A DNA stretch of 64,000 bases from Gemmatimonadota bacterium (lineage in GTDB: Bacteria > Gemmatimonadota > Gemmatimonadetes > Gemmatimonadales > Gemmatimonadaceae): positions 186,001 through 250,000 of the forward strand of contig JAPLKU010000012.1 in assembly GCA_026387935.1 (NCBI GenBank), given 5' to 3'. The position numbers and the translations under genes are program-made. Below are positions 9,804-17,312 of this stretch, one piece after another. The notes beneath the pieces are model-generated. The model was not told where the DNA came from, did not search any database, and was given only the letters and a program-made list of their open reading frames with translations. Position 1 is the stretch's first letter. Every line of letters begins with the position of its first letter.

Positions 9804-10530
9804 ACCTCGCACCGGCGGTCGCGTGGTAAGCGCGACACGCCCGATTTCCCTCGTCCGCAACGCCTCGCGGTACGCGGAAGGATCGTGCCTCTGCTCGTTC
9901 GGTGAGACCCGGGTACTCTGCACGGTGTCGGTCGAAGATGGCGTCCCCGGCTGGAAGAAAGGGCGCGGCGAAGGATGGCTTACCGCGGAGTACGCGATGT
10001 TGCCGCGCGCCACGCACACGCGGTCTGCGCGCGAGCGTGACAAGCCACAGGGACGCACGCAGGAAATCCAACGGCTGATCGGACGAAGCGTGCGCGCGAT
10101 GATCGACGGGTTTGATTTCGGCGAGTACACGCTGAAAGTCGATTGCGACGTGATGCAAGCGGACGGCGGAACGCGCACGGCGGCGATCACTGGCGCGAGC
10201 GTGGCGGTCGTGGACGCATTCGATTGGATGGTGCGCACCGGCAGGATCAAGCAATCGCCGGTGAAGCGTCGCGTGGCCGCGATTAGCGTCGGCATCATCG
10301 ATGGTGAGCCGCGTGTCGACCTCGACTATGCCGAAGATGTGCGTGCCGGTGTTGACATGAACGTCGTGATGAGCAGCGAGGGCCGGTTCGTGGAGGTGCA
10401 GGGGACCGGTGAGCATGGCACCTTCGGACGTGGTGAGCTCGACGCGCTGCTCTCGATGGCCGAAGCGGCGATTCGCACGCTCGACGCGGCCCAGCATGCG
10501 GCGCTTGCCGCGGCCGTGCCTACGGCGTGA
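9796..10530 (+). CDS. rph: Ribonuclease PH
   Basis: 244 aa, the usual size. RNase PH trims tRNA 3' ends by phosphorolysis. Diagnostic: [19 protein letters not shown], the basic [21 protein letters not shown] region, [29 protein letters not shown] and the C-terminal [19 protein letters not shown] 9796 overlaps the rfaE2 stop by 8 bases. Three of the four tRNA genes here lack an encoded CCA, so 3'-end trimming followed by CCA addition is expected. Confidence 0.94.
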   Translation: MAEPRTGGRVVSATRPISLVRNASRYAEGSCLCSFGETRVLCTVSVEDGVPGWKKGRGEGWLTAEYAMLPRATHTRSARERDKPQGRTQEIQRLIGRSVRAMIDGFDFGEYTLKVDCDVMQADGGTRTAAITGASVAVVDAFDWMVRTGRIKQSPVKRRVAAISVGIIDGEPRVDLDYAEDVRAGVDMNVVMSSEGRFVEVQGTGEHGTFGRGELDALLSMAEAAIRTLDAAQHAALAAAVPTA

Positions 10531-10537
10531 AAACGGG

Positions 10538-11173
10538 GTGAAAACGGCGCGGGAGGTGTTGCTCGCCACGCGCAGCGAGGGGAAAATCCGCGAATTGCTG
10601 CCAATGCTGGCGGCGGCAGGGCTCCGTGGCGTGACGTTGGCCGCTGCCGGGCTTGCGTACGCGTCAGAAGAAGAGGGCATCGAGTGCTACGACACCTTCG
10701 AATCCAATTCGCTCGCGAAGGCGCAATGGTTCAGCGCGCGGGCCAGCGGAATGCTCGTGCTCGCGGACGACTCTGGCTTGGCCGTGGACGCACTCGGCGG
10801 CGCTCCGGGTGTGTGGAGCAAGCGATGGGCAGCAGAGACGGGGCTCGATGGTCATGCACTCGACGCCGCGAACAATGCGAAGCTCGTGCGTGAGCTCACG
10901 GGCGTGCGCGATCGCCGCGCGCGCTATGTCTGCGTGGCGGCGATCGCCTGGTTCGGCGGTGAACTGCTCGCGCGCGGTGAGTGTGCTGGAACCATTCTCG
11001 CGTCGCCCGTTGGCCGTGAGGGCTTCGGCTACGACCCCCATTTCTCCTCTGACGAACTCGGCGAGAGCTTCGGTGTCGCGTCGATTGCCGCGAAGGAACG
11101 CGTGAGTCATCGGGGGCGTGCCGTGCGCGCCGCGATCGCAATGTTGGTTGCTCACGAGAAAAACGGGAGTTGA
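10538..11173 (+). CDS. rdgB: dITP/XTP pyrophosphatase (RdgB/HAM1 family)
   Basis: 211 aa. It hydrolyses non-canonical purine NTPs (dITP, XTP) to monophosphates. Key motifs: LLATRSEGKIREL (the family's (S/T)xNxxK-type loop, with E and G in the variable positions), ESNSLAKA, VLADDSGLAVDALGGAPGV, and GREGFGYDPHF near the C-terminus. GTG 10538 places the ATR-S-x-GK loop near residue 10 as in relatives; it is 7 bases after rph, the common rph-rdgB pair. ATGs further upstream lie inside rph. Confidence 0.93.
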   Translation: MKTAREVLLATRSEGKIRELLPMLAAAGLRGVTLAAAGLAYASEEEGIECYDTFESNSLAKAQWFSARASGMLVLADDSGLAVDALGGAPGVWSKRWAAETGLDGHALDAANNAKLVRELTGVRDRRARYVCVAAIAWFGGELLARGECAGTILASPVGREGFGYDPHFSSDELGESFGVASIAAKERVSHRGRAVRAAIAMLVAHEKNGS

Positions 11174-11220
11174 ACCGTTGACCGCACCACGTGTGTGGAC
11201 TAACATTCGCCTTCGATTCG

Positions 11221-11294
11221 CGGGGCGTAGCGTAGCCCGGTATCGCGCCTGCTTTGGGAGCAGGAGGTCGCCGGTTCGAATCCGGCCGCCCCGA
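11221..11294 (+). tRNA. tRNA-Pro (anticodon TGG)
   Basis: 74 bases. Acceptor CGGGGCG/CGCCCCG (11221-11227 with 11287-11293), discriminator A 11294, anticodon stem CCTGC/GCAGG, loop TTTGGGA with anticodon TGG at 11255-11257, T arm with GGTTCGAATCC. CCA is not encoded (TTT follows). Confidence 0.95.
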
Positions 11295-11353
11295 TTTGAG
11301 ACAGTACGTACTGAAGCAGCGCGGGTACCGAGTGTTGGTGATGCGGTGGTAAG

Positions 11354-11427
11354 GCGCCAGTAGCTCAGGTGGATAGAGCGGGAGCCTTCTAAGCTCCAGG
11401 TCGGGGGTTCGATTCCCTCCTGGCGCG
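11354..11427 (+). tRNA. tRNA-Arg (anticodon TCT)
   Basis: 74 bases. Acceptor GCGCCAG/CTGGCGC (11354-11360 with 11420-11426), discriminator G 11427, anticodon stem GGAGC/GCTCC, loop CTTCTAA with anticodon TCT at 11388-11390, T arm GGGGGTTCGATTCCC. The next bases are CCT, so CCA is not encoded. Confidence 0.95.
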
Positions 11428-11446
11428 CCTGGCTGAGCCGAATGGC

Positions 11447-11477
11447 ACGACGAGTAGCGGACGACGAGTAGCGGACG
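11447..11477 (+). repeat. Direct repeat ACGACGAGTAGCGG x2
   Basis: Two adjacent copies of a 14-base unit in the spacer between tRNA-Arg and tRNA-Lys. Probably replication slippage; no function suggested. Confidence 0.7.
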
Positions 11478-11503
11478 TTGATGCGCGACGAACACACGGG
11501 TTT

Positions 11504-11576
11504 GCGCCCTTAGCTCAATTGGCAGAGCAAGTGACTCTTAATCACTAGGTTGTAGGTTCGATTCCTACAGGGCGCA
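11504..11576 (+). tRNA. tRNA-Lys (anticodon CTT)
   Basis: 73 bases. Acceptor GCGCCCT/AGGGCGC (11504-11510 with 11569-11575), discriminator A 11576, anticodon stem AGTGA/TCACT, loop CTCTTAA with anticodon CTT at 11537-11539, T arm TGTAGGTTCGATTCCTACA. CCA is not encoded (CCC follows), and a short T run comes just after the gene. Confidence 0.95.
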
Positions 11577-11641
11577 CCCTTTTAGTAACATGGGCTTGGC
11601 TTGCAACAGTCATCATGCAGTCACCGCTTCGCTCTTCAAGC

Positions 11642-11722
11642 GCGAGCGAGGCGGTGGGCACGCCGCCGCCCTTCCGTCGGTGCTCGGGCTGTCTGCAATT
11701 ATGCCGTACACTCGACCGACCC
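11642..11722 (+). repeat. 81-bp upstream element, copy 1
   Basis: Starts GCGAGCGAGG and ends CGACCGACCC. It matches copy 2 (12869-12949) at 71 of 81 positions with no gaps, by hand count. It contains a GGCGG...CCGCC inverted pair and the conserved TGCCGTACACT, which includes a TACACT -10-like hexamer (11707-11712). It ends 53 bases before the BNR lipoprotein ATG. Copy 2 lies at a similar distance before the next gene. Confidence 0.8.
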
Positions 11723-11775
11723 CACTCGAATTTCCTGGCCACCGTCTCCTTCCGCCTTTCCTGGGAGCCCTCCCC

Positions 11776-12804
11776 ATGTCCGGATCATCGATTCCCGCGC
11801 CCTGGAGTACGAGCCGACGGGCCACGCGCCGGCTGCTGGCGTGCTACGCCATGACCGCTGGTCTCTGGGTCGCCGCCTGCAGCAACCCGGCGCCGACCGG
11901 CACCACCACGACGGGGAACACGCCACCAACACCATCGCCCACGACCGATGCGTGGACGCTCGGTGGCGGGACGGCATCGCTCAACATGCAATCGGCGTGG
12001 AGTCGCGGCACCGTCACGTACGCCGGAGGCGCCACCGGGGTGTATCGCTCCGACGACGCGGGCGCGTCGTTTCGCCCGTCCAATACCGGTAACGACCCGG
12101 TGGGTCCGACGCGCGGGTTCGCCGACGACGCGACGTATCTCTATACCGCAACCAGCCAGGGCGTCTTCCGCAGCAGCGATGCAGGTGCCACCTGGACCGC
12201 CCGCAGTAGCGGGATGACGGAGCTGCGCACCAGCGGCATGGTGAAGGCGGGTACGCGATTGTACGTGGTTGGCCCAAGTGGCGTGTTCCGCTCCGATAAT
12301 CAGGGGGACAGTTGGGCGCCGGCGGGACTCGTTGGCGTGGATGTGCGCTGCATCGCCGCGCTGGGCGACGTGGTGTATGTGGGCACGCTCGGGAGCGGCG
12401 TGATGAAGAGCCCCGATGGAGGGGCCACGTGGGTCGCGAGCAACGTCGGACTGAGTGCCACGACCTTTCGCGCAATCGAAGCGAAGGGCACCACGCTCTT
12501 CCTCGGCGGCGAGATCGGCACCAGCGTCTTCCGCTCCACCAATGGCGGCACGAGCTGGACCCCGCTCGCCGGCGGTTTGCCCCCGTCCTCGTACCGCGGC
12601 TTCGCGAGCAACGCGCTGTTCATCGTGGCCGGCGCGTTTGGCGGCGGGGTGTTCTACTCGAAAGACAACGGTGACAGCTGGGCCGAACTGAACACCGGCC
12701 TGGCAGATAAAACCGTCTTTGACCTCGTGATCAGCAACGGATTTCTAGTGGCGGCCACGAACACGGGCGGGATCTATCGCATTCCCGTGACGGCCCTGAA
12801 ATAG
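11776..12804 (+). CDS. Secreted lipoprotein with BNR/sialidase-type propeller repeats
   Basis: 342 aa. The N-terminus is basic, then LLACYAMTAGLWVAACS gives a lipobox (AAC) and lipid anchor, followed by a T/P-rich linker of about 20 residues. The rest is a beta-propeller built of repeats with Asp-box-like signatures: YRSDDAGASF, FRSSDAGATW, FRSDNQGDSW, MKSPDGGATW, FRSTNGGTSW and FYSKDNGDSW, about 40 residues apart. Such domains occur in glycosidases, photosystem-assembly factors and surface adhesins; no catalytic residues are recognisable, so function is unknown. ATG 11776 is chosen because it starts the signal sequence; the longer frame from 11590 would run through the repeat element. Confidence 0.8.
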   Translation: MSGSSIPAPWSTSRRATRRLLACYAMTAGLWVAACSNPAPTGTTTTGNTPPTPSPTTDAWTLGGGTASLNMQSAWSRGTVTYAGGATGVYRSDDAGASFRPSNTGNDPVGPTRGFADDATYLYTATSQGVFRSSDAGATWTARSSGMTELRTSGMVKAGTRLYVVGPSGVFRSDNQGDSWAPAGLVGVDVRCIAALGDVVYVGTLGSGVMKSPDGGATWVASNVGLSATTFRAIEAKGTTLFLGGEIGTSVFRSTNGGTSWTPLAGGLPPSSYRGFASNALFIVAGAFGGGVFYSKDNGDSWAELNTGLADKTVFDLVISNGFLVAATNTGGIYRIPVTALK

Positions 12805-12868
12805 CCGACGCCGGGCATCGGTGTGGCCGTGGCGCAGTAGCACTTCCAAGTTGCGTCTGCGTGCTCGA

Positions 12869-12949
12869 GCGAGCGAGGCGGAGGGCACGCCGCCGCCCGC
12901 CTGTCGGTGCTCGGGCGGTCAGCGATCATGCCGTACACTTAACCGACCC
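12869..12949 (+). repeat. 81-bp upstream element, copy 2
   Basis: Second copy of the element at 11642-11722 (71/81 identical). The TGCCGTACACT core is kept exactly (TACACT at 12934-12939). It ends 44 bases before the amidohydrolase ATG. The two copies lie 1227 bases apart in the same orientation, each in front of a gene for a secreted protein. Confidence 0.8.
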
Positions 12950-12993
12950 GAATTGAATGTCCTATCCAGAATTCGCCCGGTGAGGGCGCCCAC

Positions 12994-14964
12994 ATGAAAC
13001 GGACGCTCGCGCTCGTTGCTCTGTTCGTAGCCAGCCTGGGCGCGCAGGCTGCGGCACCGGCCACACGTATTCAGTTGTTTCTCATCGAGCGGCCCGTGGG
13101 TTTCGAAACGGCGACGACGGTGTCAACGGCGGACGGTCGGACGGTCACGTCGGAGATGGAACTGGTCGATCGGGGTACGCGGCTGCAGTTGTCCGCGTCG
13201 CTCAGTGTCGCGCCCGACGGAACGGCTCGCCACTTCCGGGCGTCGGGGAAGAGCTACCGATTCGTCAATGTGGATGCCGAGGTCACCGTGACCGGCAACA
13301 CCGCACGCGTCATGACCATGGGCGAGACCACGGAGGTTGCCGTACCGGCGGCATGGTTCCCGGCTCGAACGTGGGCGCCGGCGGCGGCGCGCGCATCGCT
13401 CATCGACTATTGGGAAAAGCACAAACGGCCGTCCAGCATGGCGTTGCTGCCCGGTGACGCCGACAGCCGCATCGTGGTCACCTTCCGCGGCGACGAGGAT
13501 GTGCAGGCCGGTGGTCGAACGGTGCGCTTGCGTCGCTACAGTGTTGACGGTGTCGTCTGGGGCCGCGAGACCGTGTGGGTTGACGCGCAGGGCGAATTCG
13601 CCGCGCTGGTGTCGCGCATTCACATCCTGCCGTTCGAGGCTGTCCGGGAGAATCTCGCGACCGCACTACCGGCGTTGCAGGCGAGTGCGGTGCGCGATCG
13701 CATGGCGGACCTTGCGGGCTTCGGAAGCTCGACGCCGCCCACCGCCTCGGGGGTCTATGCCCTTACGGGTGCACGCATCATCACGGGAGACGATGCGCCT
13801 CCGATCGAAGATGGTGTGGTGTGGGTGCGGAACGGGCGCATCGTGGGCGTCGGGCCGCGCGCGAGCGTGACGCTGCCGCAAGGCATTCGCGTGATCGATG
13901 TGGCCGGCGCGACGATCATTCCCGGTTTGATCGACATGCACGCGCACGCATCGCAGATCGAATGGGCGTCAGCGTATCTGGCGGCCGGTGTGACGACAAT
14001 CCGCGATATGGGCGGGGAAGCTCGATTCCTCACCGCCTTCCGTGACGAGATTGCTTCGGGGCGCGGGCTGGGGCCTCGCGTGGAACTGGCGGGCCTCGTG
14101 GACGGCCCCGGCGCCGATGGATTCGGGACGGTCGTCGCTTCCACCCCCGCCGAAGGCCGGGCCATCGTCGATCGCTACCACGCCCAGGGCTTCAGTCAGA
14201 TGAAGTTATACAGCCTGGTGCAGCCCGACGTGGTGACGGCGATTACCGCGCGCGTGCATGAATTGAAAATGCCGGTCACCGGGCACGTACCCACTGCGCT
14301 TGGGCTTGAGAACGCGGTGCTGGCGGGAATGGATCAGATCGCGCATCTGTCGGTGCGCGGTCAGCCTGGCACGCCGGATACTGACCGTGTCATTGCGCTG
14401 CTGGCAGAACGCCACGTGGTGATTGATCCGACTCAGGCGTGGGGTGAATTGCTGAATCGTCCGCGCGATGTGCAGGCTGAAGCGATCGAGCCGGGTGTCG
14501 CGCGGGCCCCGTATCCGCTTGCTGCCAACTACCGCAGTGTTCTCAACAATCCACGTCCGGCGCCGGCGGCGCCGGCGGCTCCGGCGACGCCAGCAGGCGA
14601 CCCTGGCCCAAACCGTCTGTCCATCTTGAAGGTGCTTTACGACCACGGCGTGCCGATCGTGGCCGGCACCGATGGCGCGTTGCCGGGGTACAGCTTGTTG
14701 CGCGAGGTCGAGCTCTACGTGCAGGCGGGATTCACGCCACTGCAGGCGATTCAGGCGGCGACGCGGATCTCCGCGCGCGCGCTTTCCCAGGAAGCCGAGA
14801 TGGGGACGATCACGCCTGGCAAACGCGCGGACCTTGTCGTGCTCGATGCGAATCCGCTCACCGACATTTCAGCGATCCGACGCACACGTTTCGTCGTCAC
14901 GAACGGGAAGATGTACGAACCCGCGGCTCTGTGGAGGCTTGCGGGGTTCCGAGCCGCCAAATAG
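12994..14964 (+). CDS. Secreted amidohydrolase-superfamily enzyme
   Basis: 656 aa with a Sec signal peptide (MKRTLALVALFVASLGAQA). Residues about 25-240 form an unrecognised N-terminal domain; the rest is an imidazolonepropionase/prolidase-like amidohydrolase. Visible: LTGARIITGDDAPPIEDG, PGLIDMHAHA with H316-x-H318, AGVTTIRDMGG, the MKLYS segment with the likely metal-bridging Lys, VTGHVPTALGLE, VAGTDGALPG with the late Asp, and the end motif GTITPGKRADLVVLDANPL. An A/P-rich stretch around residues 522-534 is probably a loop. The substrate is unknown; secreted relatives cleave cyclic or N-acyl amides or dipeptides. Confidence 0.82.
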   Translation: MKRTLALVALFVASLGAQAAAPATRIQLFLIERPVGFETATTVSTADGRTVTSEMELVDRGTRLQLSASLSVAPDGTARHFRASGKSYRFVNVDAEVTVTGNTARVMTMGETTEVAVPAAWFPARTWAPAAARASLIDYWEKHKRPSSMALLPGDADSRIVVTFRGDEDVQAGGRTVRLRRYSVDGVVWGRETVWVDAQGEFAALVSRIHILPFEAVRENLATALPALQASAVRDRMADLAGFGSSTPPTASGVYALTGARIITGDDAPPIEDGVVWVRNGRIVGVGPRASVTLPQGIRVIDVAGATIIPGLIDMHAHASQIEWASAYLAAGVTTIRDMGGEARFLTAFRDEIASGRGLGPRVELAGLVDGPGADGFGTVVASTPAEGRAIVDRYHAQGFSQMKLYSLVQPDVVTAITARVHELKMPVTGHVPTALGLENAVLAGMDQIAHLSVRGQPGTPDTDRVIALLAERHVVIDPTQAWGELLNRPRDVQAEAIEPGVARAPYPLAANYRSVLNNPRPAPAAPAAPATPAGDPGPNRLSILKVLYDHGVPIVAGTDGALPGYSLLREVELYVQAGFTPLQAIQAATRISARALSQEAEMGTITPGKRADLVVLDANPLTDISAIRRTRFVVTNGKMYEPAALWRLAGFRAAK

Positions 14965-14967
14965 TCC

Positions 14968-15000
14968 CGTTGGTCCGTTGATCCGTTGGTCCGTTGGTCC
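14968..15000 (+). repeat. CGTTGGTC octamer tandem repeat (about 4 units)
   Basis: Four near-perfect 8-base units (one GATC variant) directly after the amidohydrolase stop. Part of a wider pattern of short tandem repeats in gaps of this window. Confidence 0.75.
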
Positions 15001-15133
15001 CAAGGTTCGCGGTGGCCGACCGGCGCAGCACTCGTCTGGGGTGCCCGCGGCTGTCAGGCTGATTGTCTGCCCGTCCGTACCGATCAGCGCCCGTGTGGGA
15101 TGTTGGGTTATCCTTCAGCCACTCTGGGCGGCT

Positions 15134-15209
15134 GCCGTTCCCTGAGAGGGCATCGGACTCAAAATCCCTTGGGTGAAAGCCCATCCGAGTTCGACTCGCA
15201 GCCCCGGCA
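15134..15209 (+). pseudogene. tRNA-Leu(CAA)-like relic
   Basis: The 3' part looks like a class II tRNA-Leu: anticodon loop CTCAAAA within GGACTCAAAATCC, a variable arm TGGG-TGAAAG-CCCA, a T loop in GTTCGACTC and a 3' end CCCCGGC followed by A. The rest fails: only GCCG (15134-15137) of the acceptor 5' side pairs with CGGC (15205-15208), the anticodon stem has 3 pairs, the T stem has two mismatches, and no normal D arm is visible. 76 bases is short for tRNA-Leu. Either a decayed tRNA or a chance/regulatory tRNA mimic just before dapE. Confidence 0.4.
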
Positions 15210-15234
15210 TCTTGTAGTTCGCACCTTTCGTCCG

Positions 15235-16230
15235 ATGACCGACGCCTTAGCACTCGCCGCAGAACTCGTTGCCATTCCCTCCGTCACTAAAGACGAAGGG
15301 AAGGTCGTGGATTTTGTCGCGCGCTGGCTCGTGACTCGTGGCTGGAACGTGACGGTGCAAGAAGTCACGCCGGGGCGAGGAAACGTGTGGGCGACCCGGA
15401 AGGGCGGCGGCGTCACGCTGAGCACCCATCTCGACACCGTGCCACCATTCGTCGCGCCGCGCGCCGAAGGCGATCGCCTCTACGGACGCGGTAGTTGCGA
15501 TGCCAAGGGGATCGCCGCGGCCATGATGACCGCCGCTGATCGGCTTGTCGCGGAAGGTGAGGAGCGCGTGGACTTGCTCTTCGTGGTCGGCGAAGAGCGC
15601 GGGTCCGATGGCGCGCGACTCGCAAATCAGCTGCCCGCCACGAGTCGCTTCCTCATCAATGGCGAGCCTACCGAAAGCACGCTCGCTTCGGGATGCAAAG
15701 GCGCGCTCCGCATCACCCTTCGCACGCGCGGCCGCGAAGCGCATTCGGCGTACGCCGAGCTCGGGGATTCGGCCATCACGCCGATGGCGCGCCTGCTGCT
15801 CGACATGGACACGCTGGTGCTGCCCATCGATCCGGTGCTTGGCGCCACCACCGTCAACGTTGGAACAATTCGCGGTGGCAGCGAAGCCAATATCGTGCCG
15901 GGTGAATGCGAGGCCGAATTGATGGTGCGGGTCGTTGGTGAGCCGGAACCCGTGAAGATCGCGTTCGAAGCGTGGGTTGCCGGGCGCGCAGAGGTGACCT
16001 ACCCGGCGTTCACGCCAGCCCAGCGATTTTCCGAAGTCCCGGGTTTCGCCATGAAGGCGTTTGCGTACACGACTGATGCGCCGCTGCTTTCGAATTGGGG
16101 CAGGCCGATGCTCTTCGGGCCTGGTTCGATCACGGTGGCGCACACCCCCGATGAGTTCATTGACACCGTCGAGCTTCGCGCGTCGGTGGACACGTACATG
16201 CGCCTCGTGCGCACACTGCTCGCCTCGTGA
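15235..16230 (+). CDS. dapE: M20-family deacylase, probable succinyl-diaminopimelate desuccinylase DapE
   Basis: 331 aa zinc peptidase of the ArgE/DapE/CPG2 family. STHLDTVPP (63-71) carries the first metal His and catalytic Asp, GRGSCDAKG the bridging Asp, and VVGEERGSDGA the catalytic Glu pair; GREAHSAY is in the dimerisation domain. Family members differ in substrate; I call DapE because the gene begins an overlapping run asd-lysC-dapB-dapA-dapD in which every other member serves the succinylase route to diaminopimelate. ATG 15235 is chosen for the normal N-terminus. ArgE-like or LysK-like activity remains possible. Confidence 0.7.
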   Translation: MTDALALAAELVAIPSVTKDEGKVVDFVARWLVTRGWNVTVQEVTPGRGNVWATRKGGGVTLSTHLDTVPPFVAPRAEGDRLYGRGSCDAKGIAAAMMTAADRLVAEGEERVDLLFVVGEERGSDGARLANQLPATSRFLINGEPTESTLASGCKGALRITLRTRGREAHSAYAELGDSAITPMARLLLDMDTLVLPIDPVLGATTVNVGTIRGGSEANIVPGECEAELMVRVVGEPEPVKIAFEAWVAGRAEVTYPAFTPAQRFSEVPGFAMKAFAYTTDAPLLSNWGRPMLFGPGSITVAHTPDEFIDTVELRASVDTYMRLVRTLLAS

Positions 16231-17312
16231 TCATGGCCGATTCCCGAATTCCCGTCGCAGTCCTTGGCGCCACTGGCGCCGTCGGACAGACGTTTATCCG
16301 CCTGCTGAATGGGCACCCCTGGTTTCGCGTAGCGGAAGTGGCCGCGTCAGAGCGTTCAGCGGGGAAGTCGTACCGAGACGCAGCGACGACGTGGCTTGAA
16401 GGAATAATTCCGAACGAGGTGGCGGGGCTCACGGTGCTCCCCTGCGACACGGGCAGCGTGAAGTCGCTGCTCGTGTTTTCCGCACTTGACGCGGCTGCGG
16501 CGCAGGATGTGGAACCTGCCTTTGCGAAGGCGGGGCGCTTCGTGCTCAGCAATGCCAAGAACTTCCGGATGGAGCCTGACGTTCCCCTCGTGATTCCTGA
16601 AGTGAATGCGTCGCACCTCGGACTGATCGAAACGCAGCGCAAGAACCGTGGCTGGAGCGGCGCCGTGGTCACCAACGCGAACTGTGCGGCAACGTGTGCC
16701 GCCGTCGCCTTGGCGCCATTGCACGAGGCCTTTGGTGTGCGCCAGGTATTCGCCGCAACGATGCAGGCGGTTTCCGGTGCGGGATATCCTGGTGTGCCCT
16801 CGCTCGATATTCTCGGCAACGTCATTCCGTACATCGGAGGAGAAGAGTCGAAGATCGAATCGGAGATGCAGAAAATGCTCGGCATTTTCTCCGGCAATGC
16901 GATCGTGCCCGCGCCGTTTGTCGTGAGTTCGCACGCAAACCGGGTAGCGGTTGAAAACGGCCACACCGTCGTGATGTCGATTGGGTTTGAGCAGAAGCCG
17001 ACGGTTGAGCAGGCGATCGCTGCGGTGCGCGCATGGCGCGGCGCGGAAGAGGTGCGCGGACTCCCGTCGGCGCCCGCGGTTCCGTTGCAGTATTTCGACG
17101 AACCGAATCGCCCGCAGCCGCGGCGCGATGCCATGATCGGGAAGGGAATGACGACGTCGGTGGGACGGATCCGTGAGGACTCGATTCTGCACATCAAGCT
17201 CGTGGCCATGTCGCATAACACCATCCGCGGCGCGGCGGGCGGCTCTATCCTCAATGCAGAAGTGCTCGTGTCGCGGGGGATTGTGCCGCGACCCGGTGGT
17301 TCGAACGCATGA
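16227..17312 (+). CDS. asd: Aspartate-semialdehyde dehydrogenase
   Basis: 361 aa, NADPH-dependent reduction of aspartyl phosphate to the semialdehyde. VLGATGAVGQ near the N-terminus is the dinucleotide loop; NANCAATC holds the catalytic Cys153; SGAGYPGV and the C-terminal HNTIRGAAGGSILNAE follow. The length and sequence match the archaeal/fungal subgroup rather than the E. coli form. Start is GTG 16227 (overlapping the dapE TGA) or ATG 16233 two codons later. Coupled to lysC by 4 bases. Confidence 0.93.
   Translation: MIMADSRIPVAVLGATGAVGQTFIRLLNGHPWFRVAEVAASERSAGKSYRDAATTWLEGIIPNEVAGLTVLPCDTGSVKSLLVFSALDAAAAQDVEPAFAKAGRFVLSNAKNFRMEPDVPLVIPEVNASHLGLIETQRKNRGWSGAVVTNANCAATCAAVALAPLHEAFGVRQVFAATMQAVSGAGYPGVPSLDILGNVIPYIGGEESKIESEMQKMLGIFSGNAIVPAPFVVSSHANRVAVENGHTVVMSIGFEQKPTVEQAIAAVRAWRGAEEVRGLPSAPAVPLQYFDEPNRPQPRRDAMIGKGMTTSVGRIREDSILHIKLVAMSHNTIRGAAGGSILNAEVLVSRGIVPRPGGSNA

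Noticed and set aside
11590-11775. Longer start for the BNR lipoprotein.
   Set aside because: The added sequence is the duplicated 81-bp element read as protein; the lipoprotein signal starts at 11776.
15134-15209. Functional tRNA-Leu(CAA).
   Set aside because: Only four acceptor pairs, two T-stem mismatches, a short anticodon stem and no D arm.
14965-15234. Lysine riboswitch or T-box before dapE.
   Set aside because: No L-box core or T-box sequence is recognisable; the only structured part is the tRNA-Leu-like relic.
14986-15234. Upstream extension of dapE through the tRNA-like element.
   Set aside because: Relatives start near the zinc-site domain, and ATG 15235 gives that; the extension has no conserved sequence.
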